The translations under genes and the position numbers were made by a program. Below, in pieces: positions 7,922 to 15,817 of a DNA stretch of 16,406 nt. The stretch covers positions 1 to 16,406 of the forward strand of contig JBIKOX010000047.1 in the NCBI GenBank assembly GCA_044357775.1, in the 5' to 3' direction. The stretch comes from UBA4416 sp044357775. GTDB taxonomy: Bacteria > Bacteroidota > Bacteroidia > B-17B0 > Aurantibacillaceae. The stretch's first letter is position 1; the number at the start of each line of letters is the position of its first letter. Below the pieces are notes generated by a model. That model saw only the letters and a program-made list of their open reading frames with translations, was not told the origin of the DNA and searched no databases.

Positions 7922-9346
7922 CTATTTTGCGTTTATCTTTTTACCGTAAGTTGGAATCATCGTCGCTAATTTTTGTTTAGTAGCCGCATCCAACGTAAAA
8001 CACGTTTCTATAACATCAAGCATCACTTTTACAGATGTTGCAGCTCCTGGACTTGCGCCTAACAAGCAAGCAAGACTTCCATCTTTTGCAGTGACCAGCT
8101 CAGTACCAAATTCAATCACACCTTTTCCATTCACTTTTTTTATCACTTGCACTCTTTGCCCCGCTACAGATGCTTTCCAATCCTTTGGATTAGCATTTGG
8201 ATAATAATCCTTTAAAACTTTAAACCTGGCTGCTTTTGATTTAATCAACTCATTTATTAAATATTTTGTTAATCCTAAATTACGAGCGCCCGCATCAAGC
8301 AACACACCTATATTGTTTAATCTAATGGATTTAAAAAAATCGGTCCAACTCCCATGTTTTAAAAATTTGGTAGACATGCCTGCATAAGGCCCAAAAAGCA
8401 AACATTGCTTTCCGTTGATGGTTCTCAAATCAAGATGTGGTGTTGACATAGGAGGAGATCCAACACTTGGCCTACCATATACTTTAGAAAAATGTTTTGC
8501 AACAACCTCTTGGTTATCGCAAATTAACCATTCGCCAGAAACTGGAAAACCGGCATAGCCTTTGGCTTCAGGGATTTCCGATTTTTCTAATAAAGTAATA
8601 GCGGCACCGCCTGCACCAATAAAAACAAATTTTGTTTCAATTTTACTTAGTTCGTTAGTGAGTACATTTTTTTGTATAACGTTCCACTTATTGCCAATTT
8701 TATATAAATCAACTACTTCGTGATTGGTATTTACATCCACATGATGTTTGTGAAGATTCTCAATAAAATACTTTGTAATTTTACCATAATCAATATCGTA
8801 ACCATCATGCACCGTAATTGCGCAAGGTTCATTACTGCTTCTGCCTTCCATCATTAATGGTATTTGCTCTAGCAGATTCTCGTTTGTAGAGTAGTATTCT
8901 AAATCTGCAAATTCATCCGATTTTGCCATTGTTTCCCACCTTCTGCGCAAATAATCTACATCTTTTTTACCAGTTACAAAACTGATGTGTTTTGAGATGG
9001 TGTAGATATCAGACTTTATTTTTCCACTAGCTATTAAGTGTTGCCAAAACTCTTCCGATTTTGAAAATGCTTTATGAACATTAATAGCTTTAGAAATATC
9101 AATGTTACCATTTGCATCTTCGGGAGTATAATTTAATTCGCAATAGCCGGAATGTCCAGTACCAGCATTATTAAGACTTGACGAACTTTCTTGTGCTCCA
9201 CCATTTCTTCGCTCACTTATTTGAATTTTCCAATCCGGAAATAGTTCAACAAGAAGCGTTGCAAGCGTCGTGCTCATGATTCCGGCACCAATTAAAAAAG
9301 CATCGGTTTCTGTTTTATGGAGATGGTTATATTTTGATTCACTCAT
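7922..9346 (-). CDS. mqo: Malate:quinone oxidoreductase
   Basis: This 474-residue flavoprotein oxidises malate to oxaloacetate and passes the electrons to quinone (EC 1.1.5.4). It works in the TCA cycle and respiratory chain as a peripheral inner-membrane enzyme. The FAD-binding Rossmann motif GAGIMSTTLA is at residues 20-29 and the family signature NNAGTGHSGYCELNYTP at 59-75. Further family features are DGYDIDYGKIT, FIGAGGAAITLLEKS and, near the C-terminus, LLGASPGAATSVKVML. Length is near the usual 490-500. It has no signal peptide or membrane helix, as expected. It begins at the ATG at 9346, 16 nt below the inferred transcription start, and lies downstream of the LytTR operon on the same strand. 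A 173-bp gap holding its own predicted promoter and operator suggests separate, regulated transcription. Confidence 0.96.
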   Translation of the reverse strand: MSESKYNHLHKTETDAFLIGAGIMSTTLATLLVELFPDWKIQISERRNGGAQESSSSLNNAGTGHSGYCELNYTPEDANGNIDISKAINVHKAFSKSEEFWQHLIASGKIKSDIYTISKHISFVTGKKDVDYLRRRWETMAKSDEFADLEYYSTNENLLEQIPLMMEGRSSNEPCAITVHDGYDIDYGKITKYFIENLHKHHVDVNTNHEVVDLYKIGNKWNVIQKNVLTNELSKIETKFVFIGAGGAAITLLEKSEIPEAKGYAGFPVSGEWLICDNQEVVAKHFSKVYGRPSVGSPPMSTPHLDLRTINGKQCLLFGPYAGMSTKFLKHGSWTDFFKSIRLNNIGVLLDAGARNLGLTKYLINELIKSKAARFKVLKDYYPNANPKDWKASVAGQRVQVIKKVNGKGVIEFGTELVTAKDGSLACLLGASPGAATSVKVMLDVIETCFTLDAATKQKLATMIPTYGKKINAK

Positions 9347-9366
9347 GTTTAAGATTTATAATTTAA

Positions 9367-9392
9367 AAAAACTAATTTAAAAGAAATAACAA
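9367..9392 (-). promoter_or_regulatory. Predicted core promoter of mqo
   Basis: On the minus strand TTG (9392-9390), a 15-nt spacer and TAGTTTTT (9374-9367) reproduce the layout found before the giant surface protein gene (TTG-N15-TAGCTTTT). Distance to the upstream operator is 11 nt in both cases. The boxes match the Bacteroidota consensus only partly, which would fit a promoter needing an activator. The inferred leader is about 16 nt. Confidence 0.5.
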
Positions 9393-9403
9393 TCAGTTTA
9401 GCG

Positions 9404-9442
9404 TTTTGGGGTGAATGACCTAACTTTGTATGTGAATGACAT
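9404..9442 (-). promoter_or_regulatory. Predicted LytTR-type operator, copy 2 (39-bp element identical to 5368-5406)
   Basis: GTGAATGAC occurs on the plus strand at 9412-9420 and 9433-9441, separated by 12 bp. All 39 bases from TTTTGGGG to TGACAT are identical to copy 1, including the 12-bp spacer. It lies between the LytTR regulator gene (stop at 9520) and mqo. With the regulator encoded just upstream, it is the natural candidate site for it. Flanking sequence on the far side is also similar: AGC-N7-GCT 17 nt away in copy 1 (5424-5436) and 19 nt away here (9462-9474). Confidence 0.65.
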
Positions 9443-9519
9443 GATTCATATAAAAATTATAAGCTAAAAATGCTTTAGATGATTGCAAATGACTAAAAAA
9501 AGAGCGTTGAGAAGTATTA

Positions 9520-10197
9520 TTAATCAAGTTTTATCTGATGACCCCTCGATAGCGGTATTTCAATATCTCCAATAAATATACTTTTAGATTTGGTTTTGGT
9601 TATTTTAGATTTGTTAACAATGTATGACCGGTGCGCGCGTTGAAACAAATTGCTTTTAACATTTTCTTTAAACCACTCCAATGAGTTTCGAATAGTATGT
9701 TTATCTTCCGTTGTAAAAATATGAATATAATTATCGTCGCTTTTTACATATAAGATCTCATCGAAAAAAAGTTTAATGTTTTCATACCCATTCTTCATCA
9801 ACAAAAAATAGGTAGCATCGTTTTTTAGCTTTTGTTTTACTAATTGAATTGCTGCAAACACATCCGCCTCTTTAATTGGTTTTGTGATATAGCTAATAGG
9901 TTTTGTGTTAATTGCTTTTTCAATAATTTCTCTATCAGAATGTGCGGAAATAAACACAAACGGTATTTTATATTTTTCATTGATTTCGTTCGCTAATACA
10001 ATGCCGTCTAATTCACCTTTCATTCTAATATCTAACAAAACGGCATCCGGAAAAAAATCGGTAAGCAGCGCCCTGGCTTGCTTTTTATTATGCGCAAGTT
10101 TCACTTCAGTAAAATTAAAAGACAAAAGAATGTCTTTAATAAATTCTGCGATTAAAACTTCATCCTCTACAATTACTATTTTTAAGTTGCTATTCAT
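9520..10197 (-). CDS. LytTR-family two-component response regulator
   Basis: This 225-residue protein has a receiver domain (about 5-122) and a C-terminal LytTR DNA-binding domain (about 132-225). The receiver has the acidic pair E11-D12, phospho-acceptor D56 (LLDIRM), S84 in FISAH and K106 in TKP, so all catalytic positions are present. The LytTR part shows LYVKSDDNYIHIF and the signature LFQRAHRSYIVN. LytTR domains bind paired 9-bp direct repeats about 21 bp apart, and two such sites occur in this window (5368-5406, 9404-9442). The ATG at 10197 overlaps the kinase stop by 8 nt, so the two are translationally coupled and almost certainly partners. No copy of the operator was found before the operon, so there is no sign of autoregulation through that site. 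Confidence 0.95.
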   Translation of the reverse strand: MNSNLKIVIVEDEVLIAEFIKDILLSFNFTEVKLAHNKKQARALLTDFFPDAVLLDIRMKGELDGIVLANEINEKYKIPFVFISAHSDREIIEKAINTKPISYITKPIKEADVFAAIQLVKQKLKNDATYFLLMKNGYENIKLFFDEILYVKSDDNYIHIFTTEDKHTIRNSLEWFKENVKSNLFQRAHRSYIVNKSKITKTKSKSIFIGDIEIPLSRGHQIKLD

Positions 10198-13100
10198 TTT
10201 TAGTAAATGGTATTTTAAATATATAACTGGTTCCTTGATTATTTTTTACCTCATATTCTCCTTCAATTTGTCTTGAAAAAATATCTAACAACCGTAAGCC
10301 GATTCCTGCATTTTTTTTATCTAAGTTAATGCCAATTCCATTGTCTGAAATACAATAATAAATTGTTTTTTCTTCTTTCACATACTTTAATGTTATGGTA
10401 ATTAAAGGTGCTTGAATGTTGTGAAAGGCATATTTAATGGCGTTACTAATAATTTCAGATGTAATCATTCCTAAAGCAACACAATTATTAATATTAAACT
10501 TTACAGCTTCAATATCTAATTTGAATTTTATAGGACTCGCTTCGTCCAAAAATAATTCGTTGAGCTTAACTATCATTTCATTGATGTAAACATTTACATC
10601 AATATATTCTATCTTTTCTTTATTTAATAACATTTCGTGCACCATCGTCATAGAGTTTAATCGGCGATAGGTGTCTTTTAAAACCGATTGGTTGCTTTCG
10701 TTTTTAGTAGCCCTCATTTGCATTTGAATAATTGCACCAACAGATTGTAAATTATTTTTTACCCGATGATGCACCTCCTGCATTAAAGCTACTTGTTCGG
10801 ACAAAGAATTTTTTAATTCAGATGTTCGATCAGAAACAATGGCTTCTAACTTATCATTTTGCCTTTTTACAATCCGCGTTCTATAATTTATAATAATAAT
10901 AATTACTAAAATGGTTAGCACGGCAACGCTAATAATAAACCACCACGATTTATAAAAAGGTTTTATAACAGCAATTGGAATGTGTAGCTGAGTTTTATTC
11001 CACCTGCCATCAACACATTGCGCTTTTACCGTGAGGGTATAATTTCCAGCTGGTAAATTATTTAATTTAATCAATTCATCCTTCTGGTAATTCCATTCCG
11101 AATTAAGTCCTTCAATTTGATAAGCAAATAAATTTCCCGCTTCTTCAAAATCTAATAGTTTAATAAGCAGATTAACATTATTATTTTCATATAACAACAG
11201 CGCATTACTTTTTTTAAAATTGATGGTATTGTCTTCTTCCCTATTTAATTTAAAATTGTACTGACTCACTTTATCAACTAAAAAAGGATACTTTTTTTGA
11301 ATATCATCTACAGCAAAATCTTTAGGGTTAAAACTTGTTATCCCTTTTAAACCACCAAAATATAATTTGCCATCGCCTGCTTTAAAGCTTGATGACCGGT
11401 TAAACTCATTGTGCGTAATGCCATCTGCCTCTGTAAATACTTTTGCGGTTTTAGTTTCTTTATTAAATTTTGCCAATCCAAAATCTGTACTAATCCATAA
11501 TTTACCATAATCATCTTCTTCAATTCGGTACATTGTATTCGATAAAAATCCATTTTCGGAGCCGAACTGCTCAAATTTATTCTTGTTTTTATCCCACGAA
11601 AAAAGTCCGTCGTTAGCTGTTGCAATCCAAAATAAACTGTCGCTATCTACTAATACATCGTTGATGGCGTCAAATGGTAAATTACCTTTAACAACATCCG
11701 CATAATAATTTAAAATTTGGCCTTTAGCATTTATCAAAAAGATGCCATTACTAGCAATAACTAGTAATTGATTTGCACTCATCTTTGTAATGCGATAAAC
11801 TAATTTTGGTAAAGTAAATTTAGTTGATGTTACATTTATAATAGTATTTGTGGATATATTATATATGGATAAACCGGAAGTACAACCAAGCACTAATTGA
11901 TTTTCGTTTAATGCTTCAATGGCCCAAATCTCTTGATTGTTGGATTCGAGCTTGTACTCCAGTTTTTTTGTAAGCCCATTATATTTATGAAGTCGAAAAG
12001 ATCCTAACCAAAAATCATTGTTTATTTTTTTAATGGCAAAATTTTCCTTCAGATTTAATTGTTCAATTGTGTTTTTATTTTTTATTGCAAAAAAATCAAA
12101 CAACGAACCCATTACCAATTCACTTGAAGCATAAATACCTCTGGTTGACAAATCGGCTACTGTTTTAAATTGCGCTTGCACAAAGTCCTTTTTGAAATTT
12201 ACTTTTTTGTAATTTACTTTTATAACGCCTTCGGTTGTGCAAAACCAAAAATTATCAAGATCGTCCTTAAACGCTGAAATAACCGTAGAATGCATTATTT
12301 TATCTTCTGTTTTTTCAAAAGCCTCCACTGAAAGTGACATTTTTAAAATATCACTTTCGCTAATGTTAAAAGCTATCTCTGAAAATAAATGCTGATTATA
12401 AATAAAATTTTCAGGATATAAAAAAGGATAGGAGTTGTTAGTCAAGGAATCTAATTTTTTATACTCGCCATTAAAACTTACTTGATAATACTGCTTTTTT
12501 CCAATTGAATTATTTTGAAAAACCGTATAGCCGTTTGTATTTCTGCAAACAAAATAAGCCCAATGGTCGGGATATAAAACAATAGTACTATCGTTAAATA
12601 TGAGCAATGATTGTTTTGTGATGTCTAAAGTTGATGCATAGGGCGAAATAATTAATGTGTTAGCAGTTTTGTCGCTGATAAATTTCCCGGTTTTAATAAT
12701 GGCATTTTCTTTTTTTATAAATTTTAAACTTCTGCTCAGCAACCATGATTTGATAGAACCTTTAGATTCAAAAAAAACGGTATAAAAGGGTTTTGGATAA
12801 AAGTAAATTGCTTCGCTATTAAATGACTTTTTAACCGAATGGATTTGCTCCTCCTTAAACGGTGCATTTGGATAATAACCTGCAAAAGGTTTTACTTTAA
12901 GAGTATTAATATTCATAACGTCAATGTGCATTAAGGTATCCTTATTATTAGCACTTTTTTGATTGTAAATAATTAATACGCCATCATTATTATCAAAGTA
13001 GAGTTCATTAATTTCTCTGCCTCGTAAACCATGTAAATTTTGATTAAAGGTTTGGAAATTTTTTCCATCAAATCTGCACAGACCATTTTTTGTTCCAAAC

Positions 13101-13285
13101 CATAAGAAACCATATTTATCTTGAACGCCGCAATTTACAGCTCTTGCAGGTAAGCCATCAGCATACGTGTACAATCTTTTCTTTATTGAATAAGACTGTG
13201 TTTGCGCATTGCTTGTATTAAAAAATATAATCTCCAAAAAGAAAAGGAGAAAAATAAAAAGTTGAGGCACTAGTGTTTTTTTCAA
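10190..13285 (-). CDS. Sensor histidine kinase with periplasmic propeller / Y_Y_Y ectodomain and HisKA_2 core; TTG start
   Basis: This 1031-residue protein begins with a signal peptide or signal anchor (residues 1-28, KK, then FIFLLFFLEIIFF, NAQ). The ectodomain has two-component-regulator propeller repeats, clearest at the start (YADGLPARAVNC, FLWFGTKNGLCRFDG) and at about 540-670 (LFWIATANDGLFSWD, KLWISTDFGLAKFNK). A Y_Y_Y domain follows at about 700-770 (FAYQIEGLNSEWNY, LPAGNYTLTVKA). One membrane helix (about 782-803) and a coiled linker lead to a HisKA_2 dimerisation domain with the phospho-acceptor histidine in HHRVKNNLQ (H840). The ATPase domain has the N box at N948, DNGIGI at D981 and GIGLRL. 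It lacks the fused receiver and AraC domains of hybrid one-protein systems. The start is TTG at 13285, with an in-frame TAA directly before it, so no earlier start is possible. The ligand is unknown. Confidence 0.94.
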   Translation of the reverse strand: MKKTLVPQLFIFLLFFLEIIFFNTSNAQTQSYSIKKRLYTYADGLPARAVNCGVQDKYGFLWFGTKNGLCRFDGKNFQTFNQNLHGLRGREINELYFDNNDGVLIIYNQKSANNKDTLMHIDVMNINTLKVKPFAGYYPNAPFKEEQIHSVKKSFNSEAIYFYPKPFYTVFFESKGSIKSWLLSRSLKFIKKENAIIKTGKFISDKTANTLIISPYASTLDITKQSLLIFNDSTIVLYPDHWAYFVCRNTNGYTVFQNNSIGKKQYYQVSFNGEYKKLDSLTNNSYPFLYPENFIYNQHLFSEIAFNISESDILKMSLSVEAFEKTEDKIMHSTVISAFKDDLDNFWFCTTEGVIKVNYKKVNFKKDFVQAQFKTVADLSTRGIYASSELVMGSLFDFFAIKNKNTIEQLNLKENFAIKKINNDFWLGSFRLHKYNGLTKKLEYKLESNNQEIWAIEALNENQLVLGCTSGLSIYNISTNTIINVTSTKFTLPKLVYRITKMSANQLLVIASNGIFLINAKGQILNYYADVVKGNLPFDAINDVLVDSDSLFWIATANDGLFSWDKNKNKFEQFGSENGFLSNTMYRIEEDDYGKLWISTDFGLAKFNKETKTAKVFTEADGITHNEFNRSSSFKAGDGKLYFGGLKGITSFNPKDFAVDDIQKKYPFLVDKVSQYNFKLNREEDNTINFKKSNALLLYENNNVNLLIKLLDFEEAGNLFAYQIEGLNSEWNYQKDELIKLNNLPAGNYTLTVKAQCVDGRWNKTQLHIPIAVIKPFYKSWWFIISVAVLTILVIIIIINYRTRIVKRQNDKLEAIVSDRTSELKNSLSEQVALMQEVHHRVKNNLQSVGAIIQMQMRATKNESNQSVLKDTYRRLNSMTMVHEMLLNKEKIEYIDVNVYINEMIVKLNELFLDEASPIKFKLDIEAVKFNINNCVALGMITSEIISNAIKYAFHNIQAPLITITLKYVKEEKTIYYCISDNGIGINLDKKNAGIGLRLLDIFSRQIEGEYEVKNNQGTSYIFKIPFTKNE

Positions 13286-13445
13286 TTAAAAATTATTAAT
13301 GGCAACCAAAGTTTACCAATAACAATGATTTATCCAAATGTTTAGTATAAAAGAAATTAAGTAGATGCCATAATAAACTCCTTGTAGTATAATTTATTTT
13401 TAATTTTTAATAAAAATGCCTTTTATTGAATTATCTTTACATAGG

Positions 13446-13461
13446 GTGCAATTTAATGCAC
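13446..13461. promoter_or_regulatory. Short palindrome (GTGCA-N6-TGCAC) upstream of rnr
   Basis: Five-base arms GTGCA and TGCAC flank ATTTAA, 10 bp before the rnr start. TATCTTTA at 13432-13439 resembles a -7 box (TAnnTTTG), which would put the palindrome at the transcription start. No matching -33 box was found, so the promoter is uncertain. The rest of this 186-bp divergent gap shows nothing clear. Confidence 0.25.
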
Positions 13462-13471
13462 TTGTTATATC

Positions 13472-15706
13472 ATGGCAAAATCAAAAAAACAACCTAAGCG
13501 CTATTTATTTGAAGAAGTATTAGCGTTTTTGAAACATAACGACGGCAAATCATTTAACTATAAACAGCTTGGTGCTGCCATGGAAATTGACAATGAAAGT
13601 GATCGGTTTGCATTATTAGAAACATTAGAGGAACTTAAACATCAAGGTTTTGTACTTGAAAAAGAAGTTGGGAAATACCAAGTAAAAGAATCAAAAGCCT
13701 ATCAAACGGGTACCATTGATTTTACAACGCAAGGAACTGCCTTCGTTATTATTTCTGCTGATGTACCAGATGTATTTATTCCTTTTAAAAGAACCAAAGA
13801 TGCCTTGCATGGCGACTTAGTAAAAATACTAGTCCATGCACAACATGGGCGCGGTAAAGCTGAAGGTGAAGTGGTTGAAGTTATACAACGTCGCAAAACA
13901 AAATTTGTTGGTAGTATTCAAATCAATCCAAAATTTGCTTTTGTTGTTCCTGATTACACTAAATTACATGTTGATTTTTTTGTGCCCTTAGCTGATATTA
14001 ATGGAGCTAAAACTGGACAAAAAGTGTTGGTGGAATTATCGGAATGGAAACGAGGGTCAGAAAATCCAAACGGAAAAGTAGTTGAAGTATTAGGTAATTC
14101 TGGTGAACACGAAACAGAAATTAATGCCATCATGGCTGAATATGGCCTACCAATGGCATTTACGAAGGAGGTGGAAGCTGCAGCAAAAAAATTAGCAACC
14201 GAAATTACTCCCGAAGAAATTGCTAAACGTAAAGATTTTAGAGAAATCACAACGTTTACAATTGATCCACATGATGCAAAAGATTTTGATGATGCTTTAT
14301 CCTTGCAAAAATTAGAAAATGGAAATTGGGAAGTTGGAGTTCACATTGCAGATGTAACACATTACTTAAAACCACATACTATTTTAGATGAAGAAGCCGT
14401 AAGCCGCGCAACCTCTGTGTATTTGGTAGATCGCTGTGTGCCCATGCTGCCTGAAGTATTAAGTAATTTTGCTTGTTCACTTCGCCCGCATGAAGAAAAA
14501 TACTGCTTTAGCGCTGTATTTGAATTAGATGAATTTGCTCAAATTCAAAATCAATGGTTTGGTAAAACAGTTATTTATAGTGATCATCGGTTTTCTTATG
14601 AAGAAGTACAAACCGTTATAGAAACTGCTGAAGGCCCATACAAAGAAGAAATATTTACGCTTGATCGTTTGGCGAAATTATTAAGAGCTGAGCGAACATC
14701 AAAAGGCTCCATCTTTTTTGATAAAGCCGAAGTTAAATTTCAATTAGATGATGCAGGTGCGCCAACAGGTGTGTATTTTAAAACACAAAAAGATGCGCAT
14801 AAATTAATTGAAGATTTTATGTTATTGGCTAATAAAAAAGTGGCGGAGTTTTTAGGTAAGAAAAAAGCTGATGCCAAAGATTCTTCAACTGCGCTCAGGA
14901 CCACAAAAGAAAAAGATAAAAACGATAAAGGTTCTGATGCAGTTGTATATCGGATACATGATGTACCAAAAGATGAAAAATTATTGGAGCTTAATACCTT
15001 TGTAGAACGTTTTGGCTATTCGGTTTCGGTTGGTAATCGACAAAAAACAGCGCAATCTATTAATAAATTATTGCAAGATGTTAAAGATAAAAAAGAACAA
15101 AGCATGATTGAATTGCTTGCTGTTCGCTCAATGCCAAAAGCTGTTTATACTACCAAAAATGTGGGGCACTATGGATTAGGATTTGATTACTATACCCATT
15201 TTACTTCACCAATTCGTCGTTACCCGGATGTGATGGTGCATCGTTTGTTGGAAGCTAAATTAAATCATACCCATTATTTAAAATCGGATGAGTTAGAATT
15301 GTTGTGTAAACATTCTTCTGAAATGGAAAAATTAGCATCTGATGCTGAACGTGCTTCTATTAAATATAAACAAGTTGAATATTTAGAAGATAAAATTGGG
15401 CAGGATTTTGAAGGGGTGATTAGTGGCGTAACCGAATGGGGAATTTTTGTAGAAATTATTGAAAATAAATGTGAAGGGCGCGTGAATATGCGCGAAATGA
15501 AAGATGATCAATATATTTTTGATGAGGATAATTACCGTGTTGTTGGTCGCCGAACGGGCCGTATTTACTCGCTAGGAGATAGAGTAACCATTAAAGTTAA
15601 ACGTGCTGATTTAGTGAAAAAACAATTGGATTTTGAATTTGTACAAAGCGCTATTCCTAAACAAATTGAAATTAGAAATGAAAAACGCTATAAAAAAAGG
15701 CGATAA
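13472..15706 (+). CDS. rnr: Ribonuclease R (RNB-family 3'-5' exoribonuclease)
   Basis: This 744-residue cytoplasmic enzyme degrades RNA processively from the 3' end, including structured RNA. Domains in order are an N-terminal winged helix (about 8-70), two cold-shock/OB domains (about 76-140, containing TGTIDFTTQGTAFVI, and about 150-215), the RNB catalytic domain (about 250-590) and an S1 domain (about 644-723, FEGVISGVTEWGIFVEI). The active site reads IDPHDAKDFDDAL, with D265, D271, D273 and D274 in the positions of the four metal-binding aspartates of E. coli RNase R. The family signature HFTSPIRRYPDVMVHR is at 576-591. A basic tail (KRYKKRR) closes the protein. Between VAEFLGKKK and VVYRIHD (about 463-490) it carries a polar insertion rich in K, D, S and T. 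It is divergent from the kinase operon and convergent with the glycosyltransferase gene. Confidence 0.97.
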   Translation: MAKSKKQPKRYLFEEVLAFLKHNDGKSFNYKQLGAAMEIDNESDRFALLETLEELKHQGFVLEKEVGKYQVKESKAYQTGTIDFTTQGTAFVIISADVPDVFIPFKRTKDALHGDLVKILVHAQHGRGKAEGEVVEVIQRRKTKFVGSIQINPKFAFVVPDYTKLHVDFFVPLADINGAKTGQKVLVELSEWKRGSENPNGKVVEVLGNSGEHETEINAIMAEYGLPMAFTKEVEAAAKKLATEITPEEIAKRKDFREITTFTIDPHDAKDFDDALSLQKLENGNWEVGVHIADVTHYLKPHTILDEEAVSRATSVYLVDRCVPMLPEVLSNFACSLRPHEEKYCFSAVFELDEFAQIQNQWFGKTVIYSDHRFSYEEVQTVIETAEGPYKEEIFTLDRLAKLLRAERTSKGSIFFDKAEVKFQLDDAGAPTGVYFKTQKDAHKLIEDFMLLANKKVAEFLGKKKADAKDSSTALRTTKEKDKNDKGSDAVVYRIHDVPKDEKLLELNTFVERFGYSVSVGNRQKTAQSINKLLQDVKDKKEQSMIELLAVRSMPKAVYTTKNVGHYGLGFDYYTHFTSPIRRYPDVMVHRLLEAKLNHTHYLKSDELELLCKHSSEMEKLASDAERASIKYKQVEYLEDKIGQDFEGVISGVTEWGIFVEIIENKCEGRVNMREMKDDQYIFDEDNYRVVGRRTGRIYSLGDRVTIKVKRADLVKKQLDFEFVQSAIPKQIEIRNEKRYKKRR

Positions 15707-15715
15707 TCTTTATCG
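15701..15715 (+). terminator. Weak hairpin at the rnr stop codon
   Basis: CGATAA and TTATCG form a 6-bp stem with the loop TCT, overlapping the rnr stop codon. An alternative stem, CTTTA-TCG-TAAAG, covers 15708-15720. Only short T or A runs follow, so a terminator role is doubtful. The rest of the 111-bp convergent gap is AT-rich with nothing else recognisable. Confidence 0.25.
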
Positions 15716-15817
15716 TAAAGTTTAAAATTAGAACAAAAAAATCTAAGGAACACTTATTTTTTTCTGCATATAAAATAAACAATCATTAAAGCAATGAATT
15801 ATATATAACGATGGAAA

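Noticed and set aside
9905..10276. Plus-strand open frame across the regulator/kinase junction
   Set aside because: It is antisense to the conserved receiver domain and the kinase ATPase domain. Its composition is that of a shadow frame.
11347..11625. Minus-strand frame within the kinase gene in another phase
   Set aside because: It overlaps the propeller-coding part of the kinase, which is intact in its own frame, so there is no evidence of a frameshift or separate gene.
13702..14250. Minus-strand open frames inside rnr
   Set aside because: They are antisense to conserved OB and RNB domains and their translations are not protein-like.
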